A DNA stretch of 64,000 nucleotides, from the NCBI GenBank assembly GCA_016185245.1, contig JACPNZ010000005.1:124001-188000 (forward strand), in the 5' to 3' direction. The position numbers were made by a program, and so were the translations under genes. This DNA comes from Hyphomicrobiales bacterium (GTDB lineage Bacteria; Pseudomonadota; Alphaproteobacteria; Rhizobiales; Aestuariivirgaceae). This document shows positions 19,923 to 30,744 of the stretch, in pieces (within the stretch, counting starts at the first letter, position 1; each line of letters opens with the position of its first letter). The notes beneath the pieces are model-generated. The model was not told where the DNA came from. It did no database searches and worked only from the letters and a program-made list of their open reading frames with translations.

Positions 19923-22900
19923 ATGACAGTCGGCACTCGGCCTCGGGCCGGGACGAACGCGAAACAGGCGGCCATGACACGGCCGGCCCAGCCTTTCGCC
20001 GCGACTGTCGTCACCGAAGCGCCGGCTACGGCCCCTTCACCCGCATCGAGGAGACCCGCCATGCCGCAGGTCCGTTCCGTCGCCTTCGTCGATTCCGCCA
20101 TCGCCTCCTTCGAAACCATCGCCACGGGTTTCGCCGACAGTGTCGAGACGATCGTCCTCGATAGCCGGCGTGCGGCACTGGCCCAGATCGCCGGCGCCCT
20201 CGCGGGCCGCCGCGAACTTTCCGCCATTCACGTCTTTGCCCACGGTTCGCCCGGCGCCGTCGCCTTCGCCTCCGGCATCGTCGATGCCGCGCATGTTGCC
20301 GCAGCTCCGGCGCTGCTGGCGAAGGTCGGCAAAGCACTTTCGACCGAAGGCACGCTGCAGCTGTGGAGCTGCGAGGTGGCCGGTGGCGACGCAGGCCGCG
20401 ACTTCGTCAAGGCCCTGGCCGATGGCCTCGGCCGGTCGGTGGCCGCCGCCAGCGGCAAGATCGGTGCCGCCGCTCTCGGCGGTTCCTGGACGCTCGACCG
20501 TCCCGTGGCTTCGCCGCTCACTGCCGCGGCAATGGCCGCCTTCCCGGGCGTCTTGCAGAACAACAACGCCACCACTTCAACCGACAATATCACCCAGTCG
20601 ACCGGCGCCGACACCCTGACCGTGACCGCCACCACCCAGATCCAGGCAGCCGACTTCTTCGACGGCGCGGCCGGCAGCGACGCGATCGTCATCAGCGGCG
20701 CCACCGGCGTTACCGTATCGCTCGCCGGCGCCGGCACCAGCGGCACCACCGGTTTCCACAATTACGAAGGCCTGACCTTCGACAACACCTCGGGCACCTC
20801 GACCGTCACGCTGGCCGGCGCCCAGTTCGGCGGCACCCTCATTTCCAATTCGCTGGCAGTGACCGGCGCTGCCGGCACCCAGGCCATCGCCATCACCGGC
20901 GCCACCAGCTTCTCGGCCGCCCTCTGGACCTTCAGCGGCTGGACCTCCGGCACCGACACCATTTCGATCGCCGGCGGGGCCGCCGCCGACACATTGACCG
21001 GCAGTTCGATGGCCGACACCATCACCGGCGGGGCCGCTGCCGACAATATGACCGGCGGCCTTGGCGCCGACACTTTCGTCTACTCCGTCGCAACCGATTT
21101 CGCCGCCGGCGAAACCGTCAACGGCACCCTCGAACAGGCGACTCAAGACACCATCCGCTTCGACGCCGCCGGTACCTACAACCTGACCACCGGCACCGTC
21201 ACCAACATCGACGCCCTGTCACTGAACGCCAACGCCGTGGGCTTCAGCATCATCGTGGGCGACACGACGGTTTCCACCGCCGATGCCAACGGCGACGGCA
21301 CCACCGGCGATCTCGCCATCGGCGCCGCGTCGGCCATGACCAACGGCGTTACCATCAACGCCTCGGGCCTTACCGGCAGCAATGCCATCACCGTCAGCGC
21401 CACCAATCTCGGCGGCAACGACACCATCACCGGCGGCACCGGCGCCGATTCGCTTAACGGCGGCGCCGGCACCGACACGATCAGCGGCGGTGCGGGTGCC
21501 GATACGCTCAATGGCGGTGCCGGTGCCGACACCATCACCGGCGGCAACGGTGCCGACCTGATCGTCGTCTCGGCCTCGGCCGATCTCGCCGCCGGCGAGA
21601 CCATCAACGGTACCTCGGAAGCCGCCACCCTCGACACGCTGCGCTTCGAGGGTGCCGGCACCTACAATCTGTCGACCTTCACCACCATCAGCAACATCGA
21701 CCAGATCACCCTCAACCAGAACGCCACCGGCTTCAGCCTGACGGTGGCCGACAGCCAGGTCTCGACCGCCGACGCCAACCTGGACGGCACCGGCGGCGAC
21801 CTCCTGATCAATTCCAACGTCGCCATGAGCAACGGCGTCACCATCAGCGGATCGGGCTTGACCGGCTCGAACCGCATCACCGTCGACGGTACCAATCTGG
21901 GCGGTGCCGACACCATCACCGGCGGCGCCGGGGCCGACGTCCTGTCGGGTGGCGCGGGTGCCGATGCGATCACCGGCGGCGCCGGGGCCGACACCATCAC
22001 CGGCGGCGCCGGGGCCGATACCCTCACCGGCGGTACCGGTGCCGATACCTTCGTCATGACGGCGACCAGCGACCTGGCGGCCGGCAAAACCGTCAACGGC
22101 ACCCTCGAAGCCGGCACCCTCGATACGATCCGTCTCGATGCCGCCGGCACCTATGATTTCTCGACCTTCACCACCGTCAGCAACATCGACCAGATCTCGT
22201 TCAACCAGGATGCCGCGGGGTTTTCCGTAACCGTGGTCAACAGCCAAGTCTCGACCGCCGACGGCAACGCCAACGGCACCACCGGTGACCTGCTGTTCGC
22301 CGCCGCCGTTGCTCTGACCAATGGCGTCACCATCAATGCCGCGGCCTTGACCGGCACCAACTCCATCGCCGTCAGCGGCACCAACCTCGGTGGCGCCGAC
22401 ACCATCACCGGCGGCGCCGGCAACGATACCCTCGCCGGCGGTGCCGGCAACGACACGCTGAGCGGCGGTGCCGGCAACGATACCCTCGACGGCGGCGCCG
22501 GCGTCGATACCATGACCGGCGGCACCGGCAACGATACCTATGTGGTCAACAATGCCAGCGACGCGATCGTCGAGAACGCCGGCGAAGGCACCGACACGGT
22601 CCAGTCTGCAATCACCTGGACACTCGCCACCGATCTCGAGAATCTCACCCTTACCGGCTCCTCCGCCATCAATGGCACCGGCAACTCGGTCGCCAACACC
22701 CTGACCGGCAACGGCGGCGACAACGTACTCGACGGCGGCGCCGGCGCCGACACCATGGCCGGCGGCGCCGGCAACGATACTTACATCGTCGACAACGCCG
22801 GCGACGTGGTGACCGAGGGCGCTACCGCCGGCACCGACGCGGTGCAGGCGAGCGTTACCTATACCCTCTCGGCCAACGTCGAGAACCTGACTCTGACCGG

Positions 22901-25900
22901 CGCCTCCGCCATCAACGGCACCGGCAATGCCCTCGACAACACTCTGACCGGCAACGGCGCCGACAACACCCTCGACGGCGGCACCGGCAACGACACCATG
23001 CTGGGCGGCCTCGGCAACGATACCTATGTCGTCGACAGCGCCGGCGACGTCGTCACCGAAAACGTTGGCGAAGGCACCGATACGGTGCAGGCCGGCGTCA
23101 CCTATACGCTGTCCGCCAATGTCGAAAACCTCACCCTGACCGGCGCCTCGGCGATCAACGGCACCGGTAATTCGCTCGCCAACACCTTGACCGGAAATGG
23201 CGCCAACAACACCCTCGACGGCGGCACCGGTGCTGACACTCTGGTGGGCGGTCTCGGCAACGATACCTACATCGTCGACAACGCCGGCGACGTGGTGACC
23301 GAAGGCGCCTCCGCCGGCACCGACACGGTGCAGGCGAGCGTCACCTATACGCTTTCCGCCAACGTCGAGAACCTCGCCCTCACCGGCACTTCGGCGATCA
23401 ACGGCACCGGCAACGCCCTCAACAACGTGCTGACCGGCAACAGCGGCGACAACGTGCTCGACGGCGGCGCCGGTAACGACACGATGGTCGGCGGTCTCGG
23501 CAACGACACCTATGTGGTCGACAGCGCCGGCGACGTGGTTACCGAAAATGCCGGCGAAGGCACCGACACGGTGCAGGCGAGCTTCAGCTATACGCTGGCC
23601 GCCAACATCGAAAACCTCACCCTCACCGGTTCCTCGGCGATCAACGGCACCGGCAACTCGGGCGACAACACCATCGCCGGCAACGGTGCCGCCAACACCC
23701 TGACCGGCGGCGCCGGCAACGACACCCTCGACGGCGGCGCCGGCAACGACACCCTCGTCGGCGGCCTGGGTAACGATACCTACATCGTCGACAGCGCCGG
23801 CGACGTGGTCACCGAGAACCTCGGCGAAGGCACCGACACGGCGCTGGCCAGTGTCAGCTACACCATCGGCGCCAATGTCGAGAACCTGACACTGACCGGC
23901 AGCGCCTCGATCAATGGTACCGGCAATAGCGCCGACAACACTCTCACCGGCAACGGCGCCGACAACATTCTCGACGGCGGCGCCGGCAACGACACCATGG
24001 CGGGCGGCCTCGGCAACGACACCTATGTGGTCGACGGCGCCGGCGATGTCGTCAGCGAAAATTCCGCCGGAGGCACCGATACGGTGCAGGCGAGCGTCAG
24101 CTATACCCTTGCCGACAATGTCGAGAACCTGACACTAACCGGCTCGGCCTCGATCGACGGCACCGGCAACGGCGCCGACAATACCCTGACCGGCAACAGC
24201 GGCAACAACACCCTCGACGGCGGCGCCGGCGCCGACACCATGATCGGTGGCGCCGGTAACGACACCTACATGGTCGACAACGCCGGCGACGTGGTGATCG
24301 AGAACGCCGGCGAAGGCACCGACACGATCCAGACGGTGTTCTCCTACACCATTGCCAACAACATCGAGAACCTGGTGCTGATCGGCACCTCGGCGATCAA
24401 TGGCACGGGTGACGCCAATAACAACAACATCGTCGGCAATGTCGGCGCCAACACCATCGACGGCGGTGCCGGTGCCGACACCATGGCCGGCGGCAACGGC
24501 GACGACACCTACGTGGTCGACAATGTCGGCGACGTGGTCACCGAAAACGCCAACGAAGGCACCGACACGGTGCAGACCGATCTCAGCTACACCCTCGGCG
24601 CCAATGTCGAGAACCTCGTCCTCACCGGTAACAATGCCGTCAACGGCACCGGCAACAGCCTCGACAACACCATCACCGGCAACGGGGCGGCGAACACCCT
24701 GACCGGCGGCGCCGGCAACGACATGCTCGACGGCGGCGGCGGTGCCGATACGCTGATCGGCGGCACCGGCAACGACACTTATATCGTCGACGACGCCGGC
24801 GACGTGGTGGTCGAAAACGCCGGCGAAGGCACCGACACGCTGCAGACCGTGTTCACCACCACGCTTTCGGCCAACCTCGAGAATCTCGTGCTTATCGGTG
24901 TCGACGCCATCAACGGCACCGGCAATTCCTCTGACAACGTCCTGACCGGCAACAGCGCCGCCAACACCCTGACCGGCGGCGCCGGCAACGACACCCTTGA
25001 TGGCGGCGCCGGCAACGATATCCTGATCGGCGGCACCGGCAACGACACCTATGTCGTCGATTCCGCCGGCGACACCATCACCGAGAACGCCAACGAAGGC
25101 ACCGACACGGTGATGTCGAGCGTCACCCGGACGCTCGGCGCCAATCTTGAAGTCCTGGTCCTTACCGGCACTGGCAACATCAACGGCACCGGTAACTCAC
25201 TCGGCAATTCGCTGACCGGCAATTCCGGAAACAACACCCTCGACGGCGGTGGCGGAGCCGACACCTTGGCCGGCGGCGCCGGCAACGACATCTATATTGT
25301 GGACAACGTCAACGACACTGTGTCCGAACTTTCCGGCGAAGGAACCGACACCGTCAAGGCCAATGTCTCCTACACCATCGGCGCGAACATCGAGAACCTG
25401 ACACTCATCGGAACCGCCGCCATCAACGGCACCGGCAACAACGCCATCAACATTCTGACCGGCAATTCGGCCGACAACGTCCTCACCGCCAAGGGTGGCA
25501 ACGACACGCTCAACGGCGGCTTAGGCAACGACACCATGGTGGGCGGCCTGGGCAACGACACCTATGTGGTAACCGAAGCCGGCGACCTGACCGTCGAAAA
25601 CGTCGGTGAAGGCACCGACACGGTGCAGACCACGATCAGCTTCGCCCTGCAAGCCAATATCGAGAACATGATCCTCACCGGCGCCGCCGCCATCAACGGC
25701 ACCGGCAACGAGCTCGACAACACCATCACCGGCAACGGCGCCACCAATTCGCTCTACGGCCTCGACGGCAACGACACCCTGAATGGCGGCAAAGGCGCCG
25801 ACACCATGCTGGGCGGTCTCGGCGCCGACACCTACTATGTCGACAACGTCGGCGACGTGGTGATCGAAAACTCCGGCGAAGGCACCGACACGGTCAATTC

Positions 25901-27209
25901 CTCGATCACCTACACCCTCGTCAGCAATGTCGAAAACCTCACGCTGTCCGGTATCTCGGGATTGAACGGTACCGGCAACTCGCTGGACAATGTCATCACC
26001 GGCAATTCCGGCAACAATGTTCTCACCGGTCTCGACGGCAACGACACGCTGAACGGCGGCCGCGGCGCTGACACCATGATCGGCGGCCTGGGCGATGACA
26101 CCTACTATGTCGAGCGGGCCACCGATGTGGTGACCGAGCTCGCCGGTCAGGGTACCGACACGGTCATTTCGACCATCACCTATACGCTGGCCAGCACTTT
26201 AGAGAACCTCACACTGTCGGGCACCACCGCCATCAATGGCACCGGCAACACCTTCGACAACGTGATGACCGGCAATGCCGCCGCCAACACCCTGACCGGG
26301 CTTGCCGGCAACGATACTCTCGACGGCGGCCTTGGCGCCGACACCATGGTCGGCGGCATCGGCAACGATACCTACTTCGTCGACAACGCCGGCGACATGG
26401 TGACCGAAAATGTCAACGAGGGCACCGACACGGTCAACTCCAGCATCTCCTACACCCTGGGCAGCAACCTGGAAAACCTGACGCTCACCGGCACCCACAA
26501 CATCAACGCCACCGGCAACAGTCTCAACAATGTGCTGGTCGGCAATAGCGGCGACAATACGCTCAACGGCGGTGCCGGGGCCGACAGCATGTCAGGCGGT
26601 GCCGGTGACGATACCTATGTGGTCGACAACGGCTCCGACACGGTGACCGAGAATACCGGCGAAGGCATCGACACGGTGCAGTCGAGCCTCAACTACACGC
26701 TTGGTAACGACGTCGAGAACTTGACCCTCACCGGCACGTCGGCGATCAACGGCACCGGCAATTCGCTCGACAACATCATCGTCGGCAACACCGCCGACAA
26801 CGTGCTGACCGGCGGTGCCGGATCCGACACATTCTACGGCGACGACGGTAATGACACCATCAATGGCGGTGCCGGAATCGACTACATGGCGGGCGGCGGC
26901 GGCAACGATACCTTCGTCTTCTCCTCCCTCTCCGACAGCGGCACCGACCAGACAACCGGCGACTACATCCAGGACTTCTTGCCGGGCGATCTTATCAACC
27001 TGTCGGCCATCGATGCGATCAGCGGAACTGTCGGCAACGATGCCTTCGTCCTCGACACCAACGGTACCTTCACCGCCGGCGAGATCGGCTTGGCCGTCGT
27101 CGGCAACGACACCGTGGTCAGCCTCTATGTCGACAACAGCGGCGTCGCCGCCATGGTGTTCACGGTGCAGAATTACGCCGCCCTGACGGCGAGCGACTTC
27201 GTCCTCTAA
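19923..27209 (+). CDS. Giant DUF4347-RTX calcium-binding secreted protein
   Basis: This 2,428-residue protein is Gly/Asp/Asn/Thr-rich. Residues about 51-200 form a DUF4347 domain ([43 protein letters not shown]). After a beta-rich stretch come three modules of about 162 residues (first codons at 21096, 21582 and 22071), each ending in RTX nonapeptides (GGxGxDxxx). Then come 17 copies (22.6-26.8 kb) of a unit of about 81 residues with NDTYVVD, ENx[14 protein letters not shown] and NGTGN blocks. The last 130 residues resemble the serralysin-type C-terminal region, so type I secretion is likely. GGAGGAG precedes the ATG; a second ATG at 20061 also has GAGGAG. Function (adhesin, matrix or S-layer-like) is inferred only. 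Confidence 0.88.
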   Translation: MTVGTRPRAGTNAKQAAMTRPAQPFAATVVTEAPATAPSPASRRPAMPQVRSVAFVDSAIASFETIATGFADSVETIVLDSRRAALAQIAGALAGRRELSAIHVFAHGSPGAVAFASGIVDAAHVAAAPALLAKVGKALSTEGTLQLWSCEVAGGDAGRDFVKALADGLGRSVAAASGKIGAAALGGSWTLDRPVASPLTAAAMAAFPGVLQNNNATTSTDNITQSTGADTLTVTATTQIQAADFFDGAAGSDAIVISGATGVTVSLAGAGTSGTTGFHNYEGLTFDNTSGTSTVTLAGAQFGGTLISNSLAVTGAAGTQAIAITGATSFSAALWTFSGWTSGTDTISIAGGAAADTLTGSSMADTITGGAAADNMTGGLGADTFVYSVATDFAAGETVNGTLEQATQDTIRFDAAGTYNLTTGTVTNIDALSLNANAVGFSIIVGDTTVSTADANGDGTTGDLAIGAASAMTNGVTINASGLTGSNAITVSATNLGGNDTITGGTGADSLNGGAGTDTISGGAGADTLNGGAGADTITGGNGADLIVVSASADLAAGETINGTSEAATLDTLRFEGAGTYNLSTFTTISNIDQITLNQNATGFSLTVADSQVSTADANLDGTGGDLLINSNVAMSNGVTISGSGLTGSNRITVDGTNLGGADTITGGAGADVLSGGAGADAITGGAGADTITGGAGADTLTGGTGADTFVMTATSDLAAGKTVNGTLEAGTLDTIRLDAAGTYDFSTFTTVSNIDQISFNQDAAGFSVTVVNSQVSTADGNANGTTGDLLFAAAVALTNGVTINAAALTGTNSIAVSGTNLGGADTITGGAGNDTLAGGAGNDTLSGGAGNDTLDGGAGVDTMTGGTGNDTYVVNNASDAIVENAGEGTDTVQSAITWTLATDLENLTLTGSSAINGTGNSVANTLTGNGGDNVLDGGAGADTMAGGAGNDTYIVDNAGDVVTEGATAGTDAVQASVTYTLSANVENLTLTGASAINGTGNALDNTLTGNGADNTLDGGTGNDTMLGGLGNDTYVVDSAGDVVTENVGEGTDTVQAGVTYTLSANVENLTLTGASAINGTGNSLANTLTGNGANNTLDGGTGADTLVGGLGNDTYIVDNAGDVVTEGASAGTDTVQASVTYTLSANVENLALTGTSAINGTGNALNNVLTGNSGDNVLDGGAGNDTMVGGLGNDTYVVDSAGDVVTENAGEGTDTVQASFSYTLAANIENLTLTGSSAINGTGNSGDNTIAGNGAANTLTGGAGNDTLDGGAGNDTLVGGLGNDTYIVDSAGDVVTENLGEGTDTALASVSYTIGANVENLTLTGSASINGTGNSADNTLTGNGADNILDGGAGNDTMAGGLGNDTYVVDGAGDVVSENSAGGTDTVQASVSYTLADNVENLTLTGSASIDGTGNGADNTLTGNSGNNTLDGGAGADTMIGGAGNDTYMVDNAGDVVIENAGEGTDTIQTVFSYTIANNIENLVLIGTSAINGTGDANNNNIVGNVGANTIDGGAGADTMAGGNGDDTYVVDNVGDVVTENANEGTDTVQTDLSYTLGANVENLVLTGNNAVNGTGNSLDNTITGNGAANTLTGGAGNDMLDGGGGADTLIGGTGNDTYIVDDAGDVVVENAGEGTDTLQTVFTTTLSANLENLVLIGVDAINGTGNSSDNVLTGNSAANTLTGGAGNDTLDGGAGNDILIGGTGNDTYVVDSAGDTITENANEGTDTVMSSVTRTLGANLEVLVLTGTGNINGTGNSLGNSLTGNSGNNTLDGGGGADTLAGGAGNDIYIVDNVNDTVSELSGEGTDTVKANVSYTIGANIENLTLIGTAAINGTGNNAINILTGNSADNVLTAKGGNDTLNGGLGNDTMVGGLGNDTYVVTEAGDLTVENVGEGTDTVQTTISFALQANIENMILTGAAAINGTGNELDNTITGNGATNSLYGLDGNDTLNGGKGADTMLGGLGADTYYVDNVGDVVIENSGEGTDTVNSSITYTLVSNVENLTLSGISGLNGTGNSLDNVITGNSGNNVLTGLDGNDTLNGGRGADTMIGGLGDDTYYVERATDVVTELAGQGTDTVISTITYTLASTLENLTLSGTTAINGTGNTFDNVMTGNAAANTLTGLAGNDTLDGGLGADTMVGGIGNDTYFVDNAGDMVTENVNEGTDTVNSSISYTLGSNLENLTLTGTHNINATGNSLNNVLVGNSGDNTLNGGAGADSMSGGAGDDTYVVDNGSDTVTENTGEGIDTVQSSLNYTLGNDVENLTLTGTSAINGTGNSLDNIIVGNTADNVLTGGAGSDTFYGDDGNDTINGGAGIDYMAGGGGNDTFVFSSLSDSGTDQTTGDYIQDFLPGDLINLSAIDAISGTVGNDAFVLDTNGTFTAGEIGLAVVGNDTVVSLYVDNSGVAAMVFTVQNYAALTASDFVL
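21096..22400 (+). repeat. Three tandem modules of about 162 codons within the giant RTX gene
   Basis: The coding sequence for DxAAGxTxNGTxE recurs at 21096, 21582 and 22071, spacing 486 and 489 bases. Each module contains a Ca-ligand-like segment ([30 protein letters not shown]) and an NLGGxDTITGGxG exit into RTX nonapeptides. Confidence 0.85.
22600..26790 (+). repeat. Seventeen tandem RTX-associated units of about 81 codons
   Basis: I count 17 occurrences of the ENLxLxG...NGTGN block in this span. The first three are exactly 243 bases apart (22671, 22914, 23157); later ones vary by one or two extra nonapeptides. The same unit recurs in the 725-residue gene and in the GH16 gene. Confidence 0.88.
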
Positions 27210-27231
27210 ATTCCTTGCTAACCGAGCGGCC

Positions 27232-27264
27232 ACCCCCGGGACATAATCCCGGGGGTTGCGTTTT
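27232..27264 (+). terminator. Rho-independent terminator of the giant RTX gene
   Basis: ACCCCCGGGA (27232-27241) pairs perfectly with TCCCGGGGGT (27247-27256) across a 5-base loop, followed by TGCGTTTTATTT. It lies 22 bases past the stop codon and would separate this transcript from the next RTX gene. Confidence 0.88.
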
Positions 27265-27475
27265 ATTTACTACTAAAAGCCGCGCTGCAATTGGCGGCCG
27301 GGCCGTAACGGTTCCTTGAGGCTGGCGAGCGGCTGTTGTTGAGATGCCGGTCGCCTTGCGTCACTGTGAATCGAGAGAGCGGCCGGCGTGGCGATGTTCC
27401 GTTGCCCGCCGCTATCGGAGTGAAACCGGCGCTGCGATATCGCGGAGCCATCCGGGAAACTGAGGAGAGCCGATC

Positions 27476-29653
27476 ATGGCTATCGACACGGCACCGACGA
27501 TTACCTCCGACGGCGGCGGCGCCACTGCCAACGTCTATGTCGACGAGAACACCACGGCGGTCACCACGGTGACGGCGGTCGATCTCGATGGCGACATCAA
27601 CCTTACCTATTCGATCGTCTCGGGCGGCGATTCCGCAAAGTTCAAGATCGACGTCACGACCGGCGTGCTGACCTTCATCAAGGCCCCCGATTTCGAGAAT
27701 CCGGCCGACGTCGGGGCTAACAATGTCTACAATATTCAGGTTGCCGTATCGGACGGCACGCTGACCACCACCCAGGCCCTCTCGGTGATCATCAACGACG
27801 TAACTCCGGTGACCATCGTCGGCAGCGATAGCGGCGAATATATCGCCCCTGGCCTGACGATACTGGGACAGCCGTCGCCGACCACCGAGAACGACGTCGT
27901 TTACGGCAACGGCGGCAACGACTGGCTCGACGGCGGCATGGGTGCCGACACCATGTATGGCGGCGCAGGCGACGACACCTACTTCGTCGACAACGTCCTC
28001 GATGTGGTGATCGAGAATGCCGACGAAGGCCTTGATGGAGTGATCTCGAGCGTCAGCTGGAAGCTCGGCGCCAGCGTCGAATACCTGTCCCTCGCCGGCA
28101 CCGCCGCCATCAACGGCATCGGCAACGAACTCGACAACTGGCTTGGCGGCAATTCCGGCGCCAACACCCTCGATGGCGGCGCCGGCGCCGACCAGATGTG
28201 GGGCGGCAAGGGCAACGATATCTACATCATCGAGAATGTTGGCGACGTCGCTCACGAGGATGTGGGCGAAGGCACCGACACGGTCAAGTCGAGCGTCAGC
28301 CATGTGCTCGAGGACAACGTCGAAAACCTCATCCTGACCGGCACCGGGGCCATCGACGGAACCGGCAACGCGGCCAACAACGTGATCACCGGCAATGCCG
28401 CCAGCAACGTGCTGAGCGGCGGCGCCGGCAACGACACCCTCGACGGCGGTGCCGGCGCCGATACCATGTCTGGCGGCTTGGGCAACGACATCTACGCCGT
28501 CGACAACAGCGGCGACGTGGTGGTCGAGAATGTCGACGAAGGCACCGATACGGTCAATTCGCGCGTCTCCTATACGCTTGGCGTCAATCTCGAGAACCTG
28601 ACGCTCACCGGCGTCGACGCGGTCAACGGCACCGGCAATGTGCTCGACAATACCATCACCGGCAACAGCCAGGCCAATACCCTGGTCGGCCGCGGCGGTT
28701 CCGACACCCTCAACGGCGGCGGCGGCGCCGACCTGATGATCGGCGGCATCGGTGACGATCACTATGTCGTCGACAACGTCGGCGATGTGGTCACCGAGCT
28801 CTTGGGCGAAGGCACCGACAGCGTGCGCTCCAGCATCACCTACACCCTCACCGCCAATGTCGAGCAGCTCACCCTGGCCGGCTCCGCCAACATCTCCGGC
28901 GCCGGCAACGGCGCGGGCAACATTATCATCGGCAACAGCGGCGCCAATGTGTTGTATGGCTACGGCGCCGCCGACAGACTCGACGGTGGCGCCGGCGCCG
29001 ATACTCTGATCGGCGGCACCGGCAACGATGTCTACATCGTCGACAATGTCGGCGACGTAGTCCAGGAGAACTCTGGCGAAGGCACCGACTCGGTGTATTC
29101 CGGCGTCTCGTTCACCCTGTCGGCCAACGTCGAAAATCTCGCCCTGACCGGCGCGGCACTCGTCAACGGCACCGGCAACGAACTGGCCAACGCCATCACC
29201 GGCAACGGCAGCAACAACGTGCTCTCGGGCCTCGACGGCAACGACACGCTCAAGGGCATGTCGGGCAACGATACGCTCGACGGCGGCAATGGCGACGACG
29301 TCATAAATGGCGGTCTTGGCGTCGACCTTCTGACCGGCGGCGCCGGCAACGACACCTTCGTCTATAGCCTGGTCCGCGACAGCGGTATTCTTTCCACCAC
29401 GCGCGACACGATCGCCGACTTCGCCACCGGCGACCACATCGACCTGTCGGCGATCGACGCCAATCTCAGCGTCGCCGGCGACCAGGCCTTTGTGCTCGAT
29501 ACCGATGGCTCGTTCTCGATCGGCGAGATCAAGCTCGAGGTGGTCGGCAGCGATCTTCTGCTCAGCCTCAATCAGGATACCGATGCGGCGGCCGAGCTTA
29601 CCGTTCTGCTGAAGAATGTAACGAGCCTCTCGGCCTCCGACTTCATCCTGTAG
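27476..29653 (+). CDS. RTX protein with cadherin-like N-terminus
   Basis: This is a 725-residue protein. Residues 1-110 look like one cadherin-type module: [18 protein letters not shown], then [18 protein letters not shown] and VAVSDG, the usual order. The rest consists of about seven of the same 81-residue units found in the upstream giant protein (DTYFVDN, ENxDEGxD, NGTGN) and RTX nonapeptides. It ends with [19 protein letters not shown] and a terminal DFIL, as in type I-secreted proteins. There is no N-terminal signal peptide. GAGGAG (27462-27467) lies eight bases before the ATG. A terminator separates it from the giant gene. It converges on bamD with 15 bases between the stops. Confidence 0.88.
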   Translation: MAIDTAPTITSDGGGATANVYVDENTTAVTTVTAVDLDGDINLTYSIVSGGDSAKFKIDVTTGVLTFIKAPDFENPADVGANNVYNIQVAVSDGTLTTTQALSVIINDVTPVTIVGSDSGEYIAPGLTILGQPSPTTENDVVYGNGGNDWLDGGMGADTMYGGAGDDTYFVDNVLDVVIENADEGLDGVISSVSWKLGASVEYLSLAGTAAINGIGNELDNWLGGNSGANTLDGGAGADQMWGGKGNDIYIIENVGDVAHEDVGEGTDTVKSSVSHVLEDNVENLILTGTGAIDGTGNAANNVITGNAASNVLSGGAGNDTLDGGAGADTMSGGLGNDIYAVDNSGDVVVENVDEGTDTVNSRVSYTLGVNLENLTLTGVDAVNGTGNVLDNTITGNSQANTLVGRGGSDTLNGGGGADLMIGGIGDDHYVVDNVGDVVTELLGEGTDSVRSSITYTLTANVEQLTLAGSANISGAGNGAGNIIIGNSGANVLYGYGAADRLDGGAGADTLIGGTGNDVYIVDNVGDVVQENSGEGTDSVYSGVSFTLSANVENLALTGAALVNGTGNELANAITGNGSNNVLSGLDGNDTLKGMSGNDTLDGGNGDDVINGGLGVDLLTGGAGNDTFVYSLVRDSGILSTTRDTIADFATGDHIDLSAIDANLSVAGDQAFVLDTDGSFSIGEIKLEVVGSDLLLSLNQDTDAAAELTVLLKNVTSLSASDFIL

Positions 29654-29668
29654 GAACGCGCAAGCCGC

Positions 29669-30589
29669 CTACAGCGGATTGATGGCGCGAAACGCCTTGC
29701 TGATCCACGACTCCTGGTTTTCGACGGGCGCCTGCCCGTCGGAGGCCACCAGCGTATAGGCATCCTTGTACCACTGGGAGTTCGGGAAGTTTTGGCCGAG
29801 CACCGCGGCGGCGGTGCGCGCCTCGGAAACGACCCCCAGCGCCATGTAGCCCTCGGTCAGGCGATAGAGCGCTTCCGGCGTTTGCGAGGTATTCTGGTAA
29901 TCGGTGACCACCTTCTTGAAGCGGTTGATGCCGGCGAGATAGGAGCCTTGAGCGTAATAGTAACGGCCGACCTCCATCTCCTTGCCGGCCAGGTGATCCT
30001 TGGCCATGATCGCCTTGCGGCCGGCGTCCTCGGCATAGGCGGTGCCGGGAAAGCGCCGCTCGATCTCCTCCAGCTCGTTCAGCGCCTTCTGCGTCGTCGT
30101 CTGGTCGCGGCGCGTGTCGTTGATCCGGTTGTAGTCGGAGAGCGCGATCAGATAGTAGGCGTAGGGTGCATCCTTGTGGCCCGGGTGCAGCGTGATGAAG
30201 CGGTTGCTGGCGTTGATGGCATCGTCGAAATTGCCGGCCTGATAGTTGGCGTAGGCCTGCATGATCAGCGCCTTGGTGGCCCAGGCGGAATAGGGATATT
30301 GCCGTTCGACTTCGGCGAAGGCCTTGACCGCCGAGATGTATTGCTGACCCTGCAGCTTGCCGAGGCCCTTGTTGTAGAGCTTGGCCACCGCATCGTCCTC
30401 GCCGGCTGCGCCCATATCGGGCGCCACGCTCCCGGTTGCGGCAGCCGCTGCCGCAGTATCGCTGCTCGACGAACTGTCGCCCCAGATGTCGCCGAGAATC
30501 GAGGAGGCGCACCCGGTCAGCAGCAAGGCCACCGCCAGCGGCAACAGCCTTGCCGCCGCGCCACGCCATAGTCCGTTCAAAGCCGACAT
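29669..30589 (-). CDS. bamD: Outer membrane assembly lipoprotein BamD
   Basis: BamD is an essential lipoprotein of the BAM complex that inserts beta-barrels in the outer membrane. The mature protein is made of TPR-like helices (LYNKGLGKLQGQQYISAVKAF, YPYSAWATKA, NASNRFITLHPGH, ALYRLTEGYMALG). The start at 30589 gives a lipoprotein signal peptide with lipobox LLTGC near residue 24. An in-frame start at 30739 is unlikely because a terminator-like hairpin (30695-30720) lies between. A serine/alanine-rich linker follows the cysteine. In related genomes it lies between lpxC and recN; here neither neighbour is adjacent. Confidence 0.92.
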   Translation of the reverse strand: MSALNGLWRGAAARLLPLAVALLLTGCASSILGDIWGDSSSSSDTAAAAAATGSVAPDMGAAGEDDAVAKLYNKGLGKLQGQQYISAVKAFAEVERQYPYSAWATKALIMQAYANYQAGNFDDAINASNRFITLHPGHKDAPYAYYLIALSDYNRINDTRRDQTTTQKALNELEEIERRFPGTAYAEDAGRKAIMAKDHLAGKEMEVGRYYYAQGSYLAGINRFKKVVTDYQNTSQTPEALYRLTEGYMALGVVSEARTAAAVLGQNFPNSQWYKDAYTLVASDGQAPVENQESWISKAFRAINPL

Positions 30590-30694
30590 CGAACCTGCAT
30601 GCCCCCTGGAGTGGACGTCATTCCGCATGACCCGCTGATAGCGCAGGGGCGCCACTACCGCCAGTCCCGCAAGCCTGCCGGTTAGAAGCACGAA

Positions 30695-30720
30695 ACCCGG
30701 CGGAAGTGTGACCGCCGGGT
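30695..30720 (-). terminator. Terminator-like hairpin between ftsZ and bamD
   Basis: ACCCGGCGG (30695-30703) and CCGCCGGGT (30712-30720) form a 9-bp perfect stem with an 8-base loop. On the minus strand it begins 25 bases past the ftsZ stop and is followed by TTCGTGCTTCT, a weak T tract. It probably ends or attenuates the dcw transcript before bamD. Confidence 0.65.
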
Positions 30721-30744
30721 CCCGCAATCCTATCGCCAACTCAA

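Noticed and set aside
20363..21457. 364-codon frame overlapping the giant RTX gene in another frame
   Set aside because: It consists of runs of Arg and His produced by reading the Gly/Asp/Thr repeats out of frame; no start context.
22600..26790. Regular direct repeats that might suggest a CRISPR array or minisatellite
   Set aside because: The repeat period is 243 bases and in frame with one continuous coding sequence of RTX units; no unique spacers of 30-40 bases, no cas genes.
27263..29437. 724-codon antisense frame over the second RTX gene
   Set aside because: The repeat structure on the sense strand explains it; the antisense product (Val/Gly/Asp/Ala repeats) has no domain signature.
30590..30739. 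Alternative bamD start at 30739
   Set aside because: It would put a non-secretory 50-residue leader before the lipoprotein signal peptide and would place the terminator hairpin 30695-30720 inside the coding region.
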